This document shows, piece after piece, positions 42,013-57,067 of a stretch of 64,000 bases of DNA. Source of the DNA: Blattamonas nauphoetae. Its lineage: Eukaryota > Preaxostyla > Oxymonadida. How positions within the stretch are numbered: position 1 is the first letter of the stretch; each line of letters starts with the position of its first letter. The notes under the pieces were generated by a model, which was not told the origin of the DNA, made no database searches, and saw only the letters and a list, made by a program, of their open reading frames with translations. Made by a program: the position numbers and the translations under genes. The DNA is taken from positions 124,001 through 188,000 of the forward strand of contig JARBJD010000003.1 in NCBI GenBank assembly GCA_033064195.1. Reading direction: 5' to 3'.

Positions 42013-42777
42013 ATGTCTCACCGACCTGGATACCAATCTCGGCAACAAATCAAGCAACCATTAACACGATATCCACGTGCAGATGACAAATCATCGTCAC
42101 AACCACGATTTGATCTTGCTGTTCTCCAATCTGGAAAACAACAAAAGAAACGATTTGAATTGACTCCACAAGATAAGAGTGAAATTAAAGAATCATTTGA
42201 AATTTTTGATTCAGAGAACAAAGGATACCTTACCTATTATCAATTGAAGGTATTTTGGGTTTATTCAATATAGTCAAACAACTTCTTTTTCAACATTATT
42301 TCTCTGCCTTAACTCATACTCTCTCCTATATCTATCTTGTCCGTAGGTTGCAATTCGATCACTTGGTGTGAGGATAAAAAAAGCAGAAGTTATCGATCTT
42401 ATGCAACAATTTGGAAGCGAAAATCAAGTCGATTATGATGCCTTCGTTTCAATCAGTGTGTTTCAATGTCCCACAGCCTCACTTTTTTGTTCAGTGACTT
42501 ATAAGTTCAGTCAACGAGATCCAAACGAAGAAATAGATAAAGCTTTCATTTTATTCGTTGAGGAGGGCAAGGGCGTAATAACTGCTCGGCAGTTGCGTAA
42601 AATTGCAAGGGAAATCGGAGAAACGATCAATGACAACGAACTACAAGCAATGATTGATGAGTTTGATAAAGACCAAGATGGAGCAAGTTTGTTCATCTTT
42701 TTTCATTGATCCCCGATTCATTAGTTAATGCAAATGAATTTGCAGCAATTATGAAACAAACTGGATTGTTTGAATGA
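42013..42777 (+). CDS. CETN: Centrin-like EF-hand protein
   Basis: Exons 42013-42249, 42347-42455, 42495-42686 and 42725-42777 (introns 97, 39 and 38 nt) give 196 residues. A basic N-terminal extension of about 45 residues leads to the centrin core (RFELTPQDKSEIKESFEIF). Of four EF-hand loops only the last (DKDQDGAINANE) is canonical. The first (DSENKGYLTYYQ) ends in Gln instead of Glu, and the second and third have lost most calcium ligands. The ending TGLFE resembles the usual centrin tail. Centrins act at centrioles, basal bodies and contractile fibres. The loss of calcium sites suggests mainly structural binding. A divergent centrin/calmodulin relative remains possible. Confidence 0.85.
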
Positions 42778-42962
42778 TTATTTGCCAAATCCACATTCTT
42801 ATTTCTATATTCCATGTTTTATCTCATGGAAACGAAGTCTTCTTTTTCACTTCATCCATCATGATTTCAATGTAAACTACGTTATTCTCAGAGGTCCACA
42901 ATCGAAACAAACTTACATTGTTAACGGCAAAATGGGTGAAGTGAAGAAGGCAGAAATCCTCA

Positions 42963-44312
42963 TCACCGTCCTGACCTGAGTGAAGCTGAAACAAGCGGAT
43001 TGTCGGAGCTCGTCACATTCGAGTTGATGATGCCACCTCCCCCGCCACTGGGCCAACTCTCCCCTCTTTCCTGTGCGGTGAGCATCTGCGCCCTTCTTGC
43101 CTTCCGGTCCTGGAGATCACTCCTCCCCCACCCGCCTCTGTCAAAGTAGTCTTCGTCGAAGCGACTTCCACCAAATGTGGACGTGTCCTTTCTTCGCGGA
43201 GGCGCAGCGACCTTCGGCTTAACTTTTGCGACCGACGATCGTGCACTCGGAGCAGATTGGAGACGTGGCGATGGAGAGGGCGGCCTCTTCTCCGACGACC
43301 GAGCAGACTGATTGGATTTTGGGGGCTGTTTCGCTTTGGGAGCTTGTCGAGGGGGTTGTCCATACCCGCTGCTTTTCACAGCTGCGGGTAAAAGACCAGT
43401 GCGACGAGGCGGTATCTGGTTGGTTCGTGTTGGGACTTTGGTCGAAGAACGAACAGGAATCCTGGAGCTTCTTCCTCCTCCAATCGAACCACCAGATGAC
43501 CGGACCGTGCTTCTCGAGGACGAGACGTTTCTGGATGTGGTTTCTTGATTGGAGTATTTTCGGGCCTCACGGATGGCATGGATGAATTCTAGGTGCTGTT
43601 GGCGCCAGTCCGACTTGGAAGAGTATCGCGAAGTATACGATCGTTTTGAAGGTCCACTGCGGAGAGATATTGGGATCTCTGAAGTTCTTTGTTGGTTGCT
43701 GTTGAATTTTCTGAGATCATCGGAAAAAATTGGCTTTATCAGATAAAAGGAAGGTAGTACCGACGTGGGCCAGCATTGTCAAGCTCTCTGCATATTTGCT
43801 GGTGCTTGCCAATTCTGTCCGGGTGAAAGCGACGAGAACAAAAAGCGCACGGAACCAAATCGTCAATTCCACCCTGTGAAAGATGACTATGAGATATACC
43901 CGGCCGTGCAGACGGAGAAATCTTCGAAAAAGCCGGGAGATCGTCGTATGAAGGAGCGGAAAGGTTCTGCTTTGTTCTTCGTTTTGGTTTCGAAGATCCA
44001 ACTAAGAAGTGTTCATGTGTGCAAGAAAAGTGAAGAAGAGTTACCAGTTTGTGGATCACGCAATTCACGAGGCGCGTTTGGACAGAGTTTGATGTGAATC
44101 TCCATATCACATCTAATTCATCACGATGAGATAAAAAAGGCAAAAAATTAGACAAAAAAAGGAGTGTACCGTCGAAATTCTTGATCACAATAAGGGCATG
44201 GAATATGGACGACTTGATTGCGACTTTGACACTGTTGCTTATGAACCTCGTATGCTTCTGAGAAGAAAACACGCTTACAAGTTGGACACGGGACAATATT
44301 AGATCGAGACAT
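42963..44312 (-). CDS. Zinc-finger protein of the ZC2HC1 type
   Basis: Exons 44312-44170, 44112-44045, 44001-43761 and 43710 onward (introns 57, 43 and 50 nt). Three C2HC fingers of pattern C-x2-C-x11-H-x3-C are complete: CPTCKRVFFSEAYEVHKQQC, one in PCPYCDQEFRRCDMEIH, and one in CAFCSRRFHPDRIGKHQQIC. This matches the ZC2HC1 family, of unknown molecular role. The remainder is Ser/Arg-rich, with a helical patch (WRQQHLEFIHAIREARKYS). In the present reading exon 4 reaches a stop at about 43376, while a clearly coding frame of another phase (GSRFDEDYFDRGGWG) runs on to a stop at 42963. A further splice between roughly 43376 and 43450 probably joins them; a 65-nt candidate exists but lacks the usual pyrimidine pattern. 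Confidence 0.7.
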
Positions 44313-44614
44313 CGTGTAGTGAAAGACTAGAAAGATATTCTACGAGAAAGACGTGTGGATTGAATGCGTAGAGAGGTTGATTATTCTGTCGGTAGTAGAG
44401 AGAATTTGGAGACTAAAAAAGAAGAAACATGTAGAAGACGGAAATTTGAAGAAATTGCTTCTCAATTGATTCTCGTATGTGAGTGTATCCCGATGTTATG
44501 GCGAATTAGGGATCATCCCAATCATGCCATCGTACCAACCAGTCCGAGATGAATAGATTGGGAGTTCGAGGAAAATAATGATTTCAGAATAAATTTCAAG
44601 TGAAATGATTCAAA
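44313..44614. other. Intergenic, nothing recognised
   Basis: 302 bp between the start of the ZC2HC1-type gene and the stop of NUP54. A short plus-strand frame (44364-44552) has no family features. Confidence 0.5.
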
Positions 44615-46765
44615 TTAAGTCTTTTTCGCTCCAAAATTACCAAATCCTTGATTAAATGCATTCGGTGCTGTTCCACCTGTGGCTGGTTGTCCAAACGCAT
44701 TCGGTGCTGTTCCACCTGTGGCTGGTTGTCCAAACGCATTCGGTGCTGTTCCACCTGTGGCTGGTTGTCCAAACGCATTCGGTGCTGTTCCACCTGTGGC
44801 TGGTTGTCCAAACGCATTCGGTGCTGTTCCACCTGTGGCTGGTTGTCCAAACGCATTCGGTGCTGTTCCACCTGTGGCTGGTTGTCCAAACGCATTCGGT
44901 GCTGTTCCACCTGTGGCTGGTTGTCCAAACGCATTCGGTGCTGTTCCACCTGTGGCTGGTTGTCCAAACGCATTCGGTGCTGTTCCACCTGTGGCTGGTT
45001 GTCCAAACGCATTCGGTGCTGTTCCACCTGTGGCTGGTTGTCCAAACGCATTCGGTGCTGTTCCACCTGTGGCTGGTTGTCCAAACGCATTCGGTGCTGT
45101 TCCACCTGTGGCTGGTTGTCCAAACGCATTCGGTGCTGTTCCACCTGTGGCTGGTTGTCCAAACGCATTCGGTGCTGTTCCACCTGTGGCTGGTTGTCCA
45201 AACGCATTCGGTGCTGTTCCACCTGTGGCTGGTTGTCCAAACGCATTCGGTGCTGTTCCACCTGTGGCTGGTTGTCCAAACGCATTCGGTGCTGTTCCAC
45301 CTGTGGCTGGTTGTCCAAATGCATTCGGTGCTGTTCCACCTGTGGCTGGTTGTCCAAACGCATTCGGTGCTGTTCCACCTGTGGCTGGTTGTCCAAATGC
45401 ATTCGCTTGAGCTTTTGGGACAGAAAGAGTGGGTGCCAACACTTTCGGAGCGCCAAAGGAGCTGAGACCAGTGCCCAATCCGCCTGTGGGGGCAGTGCCA
45501 GCTGCTGGCTTCTCCTTGTCGGGAAGTGGGAGGAGTTCGAGAATGGGGTTTGTCGCAAAAGCCTTCACATCCACCGCTTCGGTCATGGTGTACGGGAGAG
45601 GAGCCATGGCTGTTGTCTTTGGACCAGTCGTCGGAGTTACCCCGAAGCCGGTGCTGAATCCACCGCCTCCGAAACTGCTGCCGAAGCTGGTGGTTGCTGC
45701 AGGAGCCCCTGCCCCGAGGTCTTTCGCGCCCTGCTTCAGAGAGAACTTCGGGCGAATGTCGGACCCAATCGACGAGACAAAATCGTCCAGCGTCTCACCT
45801 GCGATGCCGGTGGAGTGGCTCTTTGTGAGGAGAGGGTTTGGAATCTGCGAATGGAGAGATCGTTGAATTGTAGGCACGTTCCGCATCTGTTTCGCGAGAA
45901 GATACGTCGGGGATTCCGACGAAAAGTCGGGGTCGTTCTTGCTCTGCTGCAGAATGGAGAGAAGCTTGTGGTCTTCTTTCACGGTCTGTGCAAGAGTGGT
46001 AATAGCCTTCTGATTGGCTTCCAGACTGGCCCGGATTCGGGGAATGATGTTCCCTGTGAGTACTTGTGTTTCTTTGAGACGAGCGAGTTGAGCTTCCTTT
46101 TGTGAGACAGAAGGAGCAAGTTGAGCAATCATTGACCGAAATCGATTTGGTTGGTCTATTTCAGTCTGAAGAGTTTTTAAAAATGACGATAAATGTTGCT
46201 CGTCTGGCAGAACTGGTATTCCATTCATTTGAAGAGGGGCGAAGACAGCCATTATCGAGATGATTTGTTTCTTGAGCGCATTTTGTGTACTTTGAAGACG
46301 TTCGAGCTTTGATTGTAAAGGAGTATCATGAGGAGCTAGAATTGTACGTTGTATTTCTCTTAATTCTTGAGTACGTTGATTCATTGCCCTGATAACATCT
46401 CTTTGGATTACAGCTCGGTTTCGAAGGTCATCAAACATACTAAGAAGGACTGGATAACGATCTTCAGTGCATTGATGAGATTGAATTGCTTGGTTCCATA
46501 GTGACTTGTGATAGTATGGAGGACAGACAAAGTATTGATCAACTTTTGTTTCGTTCGGTGGAAGCTCATTGTAAAAGATCTGCTGAAAAGGACACATTCC
46601 ACTCTCAGGAGTAAGGTTGTATTCGACATTTTTGATGATATTTTCAGTTTCATCTGGAGTTTGAACTGTAGATTTGTTGAAGACGCTGAAGGCCTGGAAT
46701 TGGTTTCCCTGCTTTGCTTGTTGCTGTGATCCAAATCCAAAACCACCACCAAAGCCCGTGGTCAT
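44615..46765 (-). CDS. NUP54: Nucleoporin Nup54/Nup57, FG repeats at the C-terminus
   Basis: Single exon, 716 residues. A short Gly/Phe start (TTGFGGGFGFGSQQQ) leads to the structured region (about 40-300). It includes PPYYHKSLWNQAIQSHQ and the coiled-coil core (RLQSTQNALKKQIISIMAV, EIDQPNRFRSMIAQLAPS, IPRIRASLEANQKAITTL), which parallels the helical domain by which Nup54 pairs with Nup62 and Nup58 in the central channel. A Gly/Pro/Ala linker with SFGSSFGGGGF follows. The last 250 residues are about 19 copies of NAFGQPATGGTAP, one FG each. In animals and yeast the FG part precedes the coiled coil, so here the order is reversed. No intron is seen, unlike most neighbours. Confidence 0.85.
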   Translation of the reverse strand: MTTGFGGGFGFGSQQQAKQGNQFQAFSVFNKSTVQTPDETENIIKNVEYNLTPESGMCPFQQIFYNELPPNETKVDQYFVCPPYYHKSLWNQAIQSHQCTEDRYPVLLSMFDDLRNRAVIQRDVIRAMNQRTQELREIQRTILAPHDTPLQSKLERLQSTQNALKKQIISIMAVFAPLQMNGIPVLPDEQHLSSFLKTLQTEIDQPNRFRSMIAQLAPSVSQKEAQLARLKETQVLTGNIIPRIRASLEANQKAITTLAQTVKEDHKLLSILQQSKNDPDFSSESPTYLLAKQMRNVPTIQRSLHSQIPNPLLTKSHSTGIAGETLDDFVSSIGSDIRPKFSLKQGAKDLGAGAPAATTSFGSSFGGGGFSTGFGVTPTTGPKTTAMAPLPYTMTEAVDVKAFATNPILELLPLPDKEKPAAGTAPTGGLGTGLSSFGAPKVLAPTLSVPKAQANAFGQPATGGTAPNAFGQPATGGTAPNAFGQPATGGTAPNAFGQPATGGTAPNAFGQPATGGTAPNAFGQPATGGTAPNAFGQPATGGTAPNAFGQPATGGTAPNAFGQPATGGTAPNAFGQPATGGTAPNAFGQPATGGTAPNAFGQPATGGTAPNAFGQPATGGTAPNAFGQPATGGTAPNAFGQPATGGTAPNAFGQPATGGTAPNAFGQPATGGTAPNAFGQPATGGTAPNAFGQPATGGTAPNAFNQGFGNFGAKKT
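44654..45409 (-). repeat. 39-bp FG-repeat array in NUP54
   Basis: About 19 tandem 39-bp units. Almost all are identical at the DNA level, including silent positions; only a few units differ by one base. Such uniformity means recent expansion or constant homogenisation by unequal exchange. There are no unique spacers, so this is not a CRISPR-type array. Length is likely variable between alleles and prone to assembly collapse. Confidence 0.95.
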
Positions 46766-46952
46766 GAAATAAGATGACGTTTACAGCGGATAGTGTTTGT
46801 CTCGAGATTGTGTGGGGACGATCGCAACAATTAACGAATTGAGGCAAAATCTATAAAAAGTGATCTCAACCAATTTACACACGAATTTGAAGTGAAAAAT
46901 AAGAAGATGATGGAAAAGTTGTGAAGAATCTTTTCCTAAAAACGAAAGAAAA

Positions 46953-49140
46953 TCAAGGCTGGACATTTCTGGTCCGTGTCATACGCATGACAGGTGGGGA
47001 GAGCATCTCGTTTCCTTGCGGACCACTTGCATGTTGCACTGGAAACGCCTTAATTGTGGAGCTTTGAGCTTTGGGGTCAGCAACTGGTGATGGGGTGATG
47101 GTGGGTGCTGTGTGGTTCATGTGCAGAAGGTCGTGGATCTGCCGCAGCTGCCCCGATTGCGACAGGTATTCCTTGAATTTCCGCTGGACCATCATCTCGA
47201 TCTTCAGCTGTGTCTGCTGGTCAAACTGGGCATTGGAGAGGTTCTGGCGGAGCTGGTTGAGGGTGGCATTCTTCCGCGTGACGGCCTCTTTGTACGAGTC
47301 AGGCAGGTTCGGGGGGAGGTCCATGTGGTCGCCGCTGAGTGTGAACGGCACAGAGAACAGCGAGAACATGGATGGGGGAAGGGGAGTGCAGTGCTGCGGT
47401 GTTGTTGACGGGGGCTCTGCATCCTTCCGAGAGTCAAACGTGAGAGGGTTCGATTGCTGATCTGCGCTGGACGATTCTGTGTTGTGAACTTTGTCCCAGC
47501 TGGTACAGCGGGTGATATCGATGTGTGCTGTGGCGAGGTTGAGCTGAAGTGTGGGGTAGAGCGCGTTGTAAGGTGCAAGAGTGACCGATTTGCAAGAGGG
47601 GGAGATGAGGAGAGGTGATGGTGTCAGTGAGAAAAGGGAGATATCATTGGAGTTACTGATAAAGTCGACGAAAATCAAAAAAAGAAAGTGAAATACTTTG
47701 CTCGGATTCGCCCAGATGTCGAAATAACTGTGAGTTTGGATGAATGGTTGATCATTAGAACTGTTGAGACAGCGCCCAGGAAGATGGTGCAGTTCTCGCA
47801 AGAAACTATTGAACAGTCTCTAACAGCTCCGGCAACATAAATATTAGATTTAGAACAACCGATAAGCCGTGCGGAGACAAGTTCGCGAGGTGTGTGTAAT
47901 GTGGTCATCTTGTTCACGGAAATAAAGAGAGGACTGATGCAAAGGTGAAAAAACAGAGGACATAAAATGATTAAAGAGGATAGCAGATACCAGCCGGGAA
48001 ATGGTGCTTGTGGAGGGATGGAGATTGTTGTACTTGTCAGTCCGAGTGATTGAGATGATGGGGAATTCTCTCGTTCAGAATCAGGCATAACAGCAGATGA
48101 AAGAGATCCAGGGGTGGATTGGAATTGAATTGGTGGATATCGTACAGTATTTGTGCATAGATGGGCAGTTAGCCATTCCTTTGGTGAGAAGTGATGAAAA
48201 AGGGGACCTAACCGATATGGCAGACACAGGAACGTCTTTGTCTGGGTCTTCGTTCCAAAATCCTGTGAGGCTGCTGAGATGAAGTTCTTCCTTTTGGAGG
48301 GTTTCACCACCGCTAAGGATGACAGAGAGCGCATCAAAAGATTCTGCTCGAAGCATTGCTTTCATTTGAGCGTCAAAACTGATAGACAGTGAACGAGAGC
48401 GCCGTCCATTTCGCCCAGCAGTTCTAGAGAGAGATATGGAAGTGATGAAAATACTTGAATCTTTGAGAGCTGCCGCTCGTTGATGTCTGATCTGTGGTTG
48501 TGATGTATGAAGTTAATGATGGATCAGCACATGTTGCTAAAAGAAAGAGGGTATCCTTGATATGAGCCACAATGTATTGGTGGAGAGAATGATCTGCACC
48601 AAGTTTGTTTTGAAGCATTTGAAGGGAATATCGAAGATTTTGAATTGTCGGCCAAGAATCTCCGGCCATTTCATGGCGAGCAACCGAACGCTGCGCACAT
48701 CCTTGCAGGAAGAGGAACATAACAAAGCGAGGGAGGTCAACGCTGTTGATATAGTTTCCAGGGATTATTTCACAACATAAAAGTTGAAAAAACTCGAAGT
48801 ATCTGTAAAAGGAGACCGATAGTTTTGAATAAATACTCAAGAGTGGCAGACAATTTTGCATTTTGATCATTCAAATTGAAAGTGACTTTAGAAAGGGCTA
48901 TCCACTCAGACAAACTAAAATATTGGAAAAAATGTGATAAAAGTTGATATACGTGATGGATTGAATTTCAGGTCCGTGAGTTTGATAGAATGTTTCGAGG
49001 AAAGGAAAAAGAACTTGAGGTTCGAGATTTGAGCGATGTGGAGGAGGAAGAACTCCTAAATCGAACAGTTCTGTTTTTACCCAGACAAATGGAGGCTCAT
49101 TTTGACTTTGTTGTGCTTGGGTAGGTTGATCGACAAGCAT
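46953..49140 (-). CDS. TBCCD1: TBCC-domain protein TBCCD1
   Basis: Exons 49140-48953, 48914-48837, 48802-48455, 48423-48213, 48178-47991, 47933-47697 and 47655-46953 (introns 38, 34, 31, 34, 57 and 41 nt) give 650 residues. TBCCD1 is a centrosome/basal-body protein needed for organelle positioning. The beta-helical TBCC domain is clear (ELVSARLIGCSKSNIYVA, CENCTIFLGAVSTVLMINH). It is followed by the family's SNDISLFSLTPSPLLI, KSVTLAPYNALYPTLQ and the C-terminal block (FSLFSVPFTLSGDHMDLP, LPDSYKEAVTRKNATL, VQRKFKEYLSQSGQLRQI). The N-terminal half is the helical region typical of the family. The Arg finger of true cofactor C (tubulin GTPase activation) is not evident, as expected for TBCCD1. 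Confidence 0.88.
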
Positions 49141-49299
49141 TGTCTTCGCTTATGGGTTGTTGAGTGAGAGAGAGAAGAATATCAGATATTGTGTCCGAAA
49201 TTCAGATGCACACCAATTGATGAACGAAATACTTGACAATAAAGAACAGTATTCGAAATTGAAGTGTTTCAAATCAAAAAGAAGAATGCTGGCGGGTCC

Positions 49300-53127
<3,828 letters not shown>

Positions 53128-53410
53128 TCTTCATTTCTCAATTCACTCGTGAATCATCAATTCTTGATGTGCCTTGATCACATGATACTGAAAACATACC
53201 AGAATGAATTGTGTTGATTCGGAAGGGATCATAACCGCATTTTTGTCTGACATTCATCTGCCTCCGAGAATATCCCGATTTCCTCCATTTTTTGGCTTTA
53301 TCAGTCTTTAGAAGATGGATCAAAAAGAACAGATCGATTTTTCCTCTTCCATCGGTTTTGCATTCATCTCTGTTTAACTCGATTAGACTCACTCCCAGAT
53401 ATTGTTATTG

Positions 53411-54819
53411 ATGAGTTTGCTTGGATTCTCATTTGATTTCTCTCTTTTTTTCTTCTTCACTGAAGGCTCCTTCCTCATTGTGATCTACAAACGTTACTTG
53501 CTCTTCAGCTGACAAGCAAACGTTTTTATCTTGCTCTGAAAGATGAATAGTACGGTTAATCAATCAACAACATGTCATCATCTTTTTAGTATGTGGCAGA
53601 ATGCTTTTCTTGGTGAATTGCTATCTATCCGACAAGAGTATCTGATCGAGCCTCCTGAATGGAATCCACTTTCACAATTCGAAATCCAAAATGCAAATGT
53701 ATAATTTTTCTCGTACTGTCTCACTGTTTCCCGTCCTTCTTCTCTCTTTTAGGATTCAAACTATCTGAACTCATACGGACTTCTCGATGGTGGACTCAAG
53801 GACTCACTCAAGTCTGCTCATTTCTCAGCTCACTTGCTCTCCAGGTTCTACATACAAACTGTGAGGACTCAGGATACTGGTAAAGAACGTATCACGAAAA
53901 AAACCAGGAAATACCGTTCTCATGTGTCCCGATTTGTTTTCTCGATAATTAATGCTATTTTGAGTACTGTCATTGCATGTCTCGGTTGTGTCTGCATCGG
54001 CTTCACGCTTCAAGCTCAAGAAATTGGAACCCGAACAACTTTTCTGGATTATTGGATCAGCTCCGCTGTTTGCATCTCACTCGCACTCGTCTTCTTCGTC
54101 CTGGCCGCATCTACCGAAGACGAAGACACACCCTGCTTAACCGGAGCCGTCCTCATAATGGCCGTCCTCCTCATCGACACTGTCTTCCTCGTCCCCGCCT
54201 TCTGGTTGGATGGGATTTTCACCTCCTCGCATTGGTTTGGGTTCATCCCGATATCTCTCATTCTTCTCCTCCTGGAGATATTGATTGTGGTCCAAAGCAT
54301 CCGCACAGCACTTTACGGCTGGGTGGTGATGCTGGTCCATTCTCCGATCTGGATCGCAGGGTACGTTCTCTCAATTCTGAAGTTGGATGGTCTGCCTTCC
54401 CTCTTCCTCACGTCTCAGGAGTCATCAACGTTTTGTGGAGCGTGGTCATGAGCCCCTTCTTCTTCGTCGCCTTCTCGATTCCCTTCGCTGCGATTCTTTG
54501 TCGCTCTTGTCCACAGCGAGTTCGCTGGTGCGACGCCGTGGCTCTCTCTTTAATCGTTGGGATCTCCGTCACTCTCATTCTCCTGTTTCCCACTCTCCGA
54601 GCTGACCATGTCCTCAAGGGTCATTTCCACTTCTCACTCATCCCTCTCTATCTTGTTAGTGTCGTCTTCCTCATCTGTGGTGTTGTCTACGTTGTCTGGG
54701 CGTGTCGCAAGATTCACCATCTCATACTTCGGTTTCACGAATCAGTTGCAATGGAAATCACTCTTGGCAAGAGGAAAATGGTGGAAACAATCAAAAAAGC
54801 GATTTCAAAAGAAGCTTGA
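53411..54819 (+). CDS. TMEM185/FAM11-like multi-pass membrane protein
   Basis: Exons 53411-53479, 53509-53549, 53590-53698, 53753-54389 and 54419-54819 (introns 29, 40, 54 and 29 nt) give 418 residues. After about 110 soluble residues there are some eight hydrophobic segments. The motif KLDG before a membrane segment (LSILKLDGVINVLWSV, and FWLDGIFTSSHWFGFI earlier) is the repeated signature of the transmembrane Fragile-X-F-associated family (TMEM185). The tail is basic (ITLGKRKMVETIKKAISKEA). The last splice was chosen because it restores both frame and the KLDGV motif. The start and first two short exons are less certain; a start at the Met at 53591 would shorten the protein by 37 residues. 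Molecular function of the family is unknown. Confidence 0.65.
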
Positions 54820-55114
54820 TGTTGTCTTTCTCTCAGCCTTATCGTCAACGCGACTGATTTAACAAACGAAGCCCATCCTACATATTGTTTTTGTTCGGGA
54901 AGCATTTATTCTTGTTGTAGATCAAGGGCGTCTTTTTGCACTCATTCTTTTGATGATGGTTCAACTTTTATGATAAGTCGTGAAATGAGAATGAATAATG
55001 TCTCAATCAGTGTTATTGTTCTCTTATCCAGGCATCTACACACAAAATGCAAAAAATTGAAGTTAAGAAAGTGATCGACTGGCTTTGAAAAGATCTGACC
55101 ATGCAAAACTTTTG

Positions 55115-56976
55115 ATGGACATCGATTCCACTCCAACCGATCCTTTTACTGACGGTTCGTCTTACTCTCAAATAGACTCCCTTTTTACAGATAATGACGA
55201 TTGGAATCCAGACGATGATCCAGTTGTTCATTCATGTGACGTCGTACTCAACAATGACTGCACAGATTTTTGGATTCTGCAGTCAACTCAGCGACCACGA
55301 TACATCCCGTATAAGTTCGAGACATTACGGGATGTGAAAATCAAACCAATGAACAAGATTTTGGAATTCAATTTTGATACACGAAGTCAAACAGCTGGAC
55401 TGTTTCAAACACGTGTGCAACTTCTTTTATCGATCTTCCTTGATTTCTACTGACAGGCCACCTCGAGGCATCTGATCCTCGAAATACGGCAATCTCAACA
55501 ATCCGTTCACAAGTTGCCATCCAACAAACAACAACATGTATCGGTTACTTAACCGAACCAGTCTGTGTTATACATTATACAGCAGCTATTTCTGATAGGA
55601 TCTTTTCCAAAGCAGTCGTTCACAACGTCATCAATTTACCATCACACCAATATCAACAATTCTACAGCTCTTCTCCGACAACCCACGATTCGACGAAGAC
55701 CCTGCATCTCTTGCTCCAGATGGTTCTACCATCCCAACCATCGGGGCTCCTCCGTTAACTGCTCTTCAACGTGCAGGAACTGCTCCACCATCCGCGACTC
55801 AATTGTCAGCAAATCAGCCGCTTCGGGCAGGAAAACGTCAATTTTTTCATATCAAAGCAAGTGAAGACTCTGAGCCATGGTTGAATTATGCATTATATTC
55901 TCAGAAAATGTCGCGTCAAGTGCCAGATGCACGTTCTCGTCTGTCTCCAAAATCAATGGAAGCAATCCCATCCAATACATCGTCATCTGCTGAATACCTT
56001 CAACTAGCTTATCCAGTTGTAGCTGGACGTTTTTCTCAGTCATCATTCCGACGATTGATAACACCAAAAATGAGTGCAAACGACCAACACCAACTCATGC
56101 ATGCTCGCCACGAAGGGAAAGATTCACAAAACTTTCTCAAAGATACATCACAACTCATCCAATTTATTGAAACCAAGCGAACCGGACAGTTCATCTTGGA
56201 CGAGATCACTCATACAGAGATGGCCAGCCTCCCTCTCAAGGAAGCAGTCTTGCTTCTCCTCCGCCGTGGACATATCCTCACGTACGAACAGATCAAAGAT
56301 ACACTTGTCCAATATGGAGGATATGACATTGACGAATCTGTCCAGAGTGGAATGATTAATACATTAGGGCAACACCCTGGATCCAACTTCGCTCCACCGA
56401 AAAGCAAAGGAATTATGTCCAACGTCGGACGCTCTTCCTTCAAGATTATCACAAAGAAAGATCTTTTAGATTGTTTAACATTAGTGGGTATACTTGTTCA
56501 AGGTTGGTGGGTTGAGAAGGAAATGACAACGGTTCGAACCATTGTTCAGGCTGTCAGATTGCTATTACTCGTGGAGCTATCGAAGAACAACGGTATTCTA
56601 CCCTTTATATATCTATTCTTTTTTCACACCATTAGTTGTTAAACTCAATCAGATTCCACAAATCGCCCTTCTCAACCAGAAAATCGCTCGTTCTCTTCTG
56701 TCACTTTACACAAGGCCTGTTGATTCGGATGATTTGATGATGGATATCCCACCTATTTTTGCCCCACGAACCAATAATATGGATGAAGTTATGAGCGACG
56801 CTTCTCAGATGCTTGGAGAAACCTCTGTAACATTCATTCATCCACCAAACTATAGATTTATCAATGCTCACCCACAACTTGTGGAGGAACATCGAGGAAT
56901 AAACGAGGGCATTCTCACATACTCAACACAGATTTTTGCACAATATGCATTTAAACCGCCCAAAGTGAAACGTTAA
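55115..56976 (+). CDS. POLR3E: RNA polymerase III subunit RPC5 (POLR3E)
   Basis: Exons 55115-55412, 55457-55614, 55668-56592 and 56636-56976 (introns 44, 53 and 43 nt) give 573 residues. The N-terminal dimerisation region reads DPVVHSCDVVLNNDCTDFWI, QSTQRPRYIPYKFETL and DVKIKPMNKILEFNFDTRSQ. These are matches to the DPVV and KIKP blocks of RPC5, which pairs with RPC4 in a TFIIF-like lobe of Pol III. Later segments (SEPWLNYALYSQKMSRQ, LPLKEAVLLLLRRGHILTYE, LTLVGILVQGWWVEKE) match the middle winged-helix part. The C-terminal extension found in animals is missing, as in fungi. A 36-nt in-frame stretch at 55157-55192 could be a further intron; both readings are open. Confidence 0.85.
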
Positions 56977-57067
56977 TTCATTTCACCTTGACGGATCTTT
57001 GTTCTCTTGTGAAAAATTCAGGATGTTAGTCTGATCTGAGAATCAACAGTGGATTCAATAATTAAAC

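Noticed and set aside
44654-45409. CRISPR-like array
   Set aside because: Units are head-to-tail with no spacers, lie inside a coding frame, and the genome is eukaryotic.
44596-46105. Long frames over the NUP54 repeat (485, 320, 269 and 243 codons)
   Set aside because: They are repeats of one 39-bp unit in wrong frames or on the wrong strand; only the minus frame joining the coiled-coil part makes a known protein.
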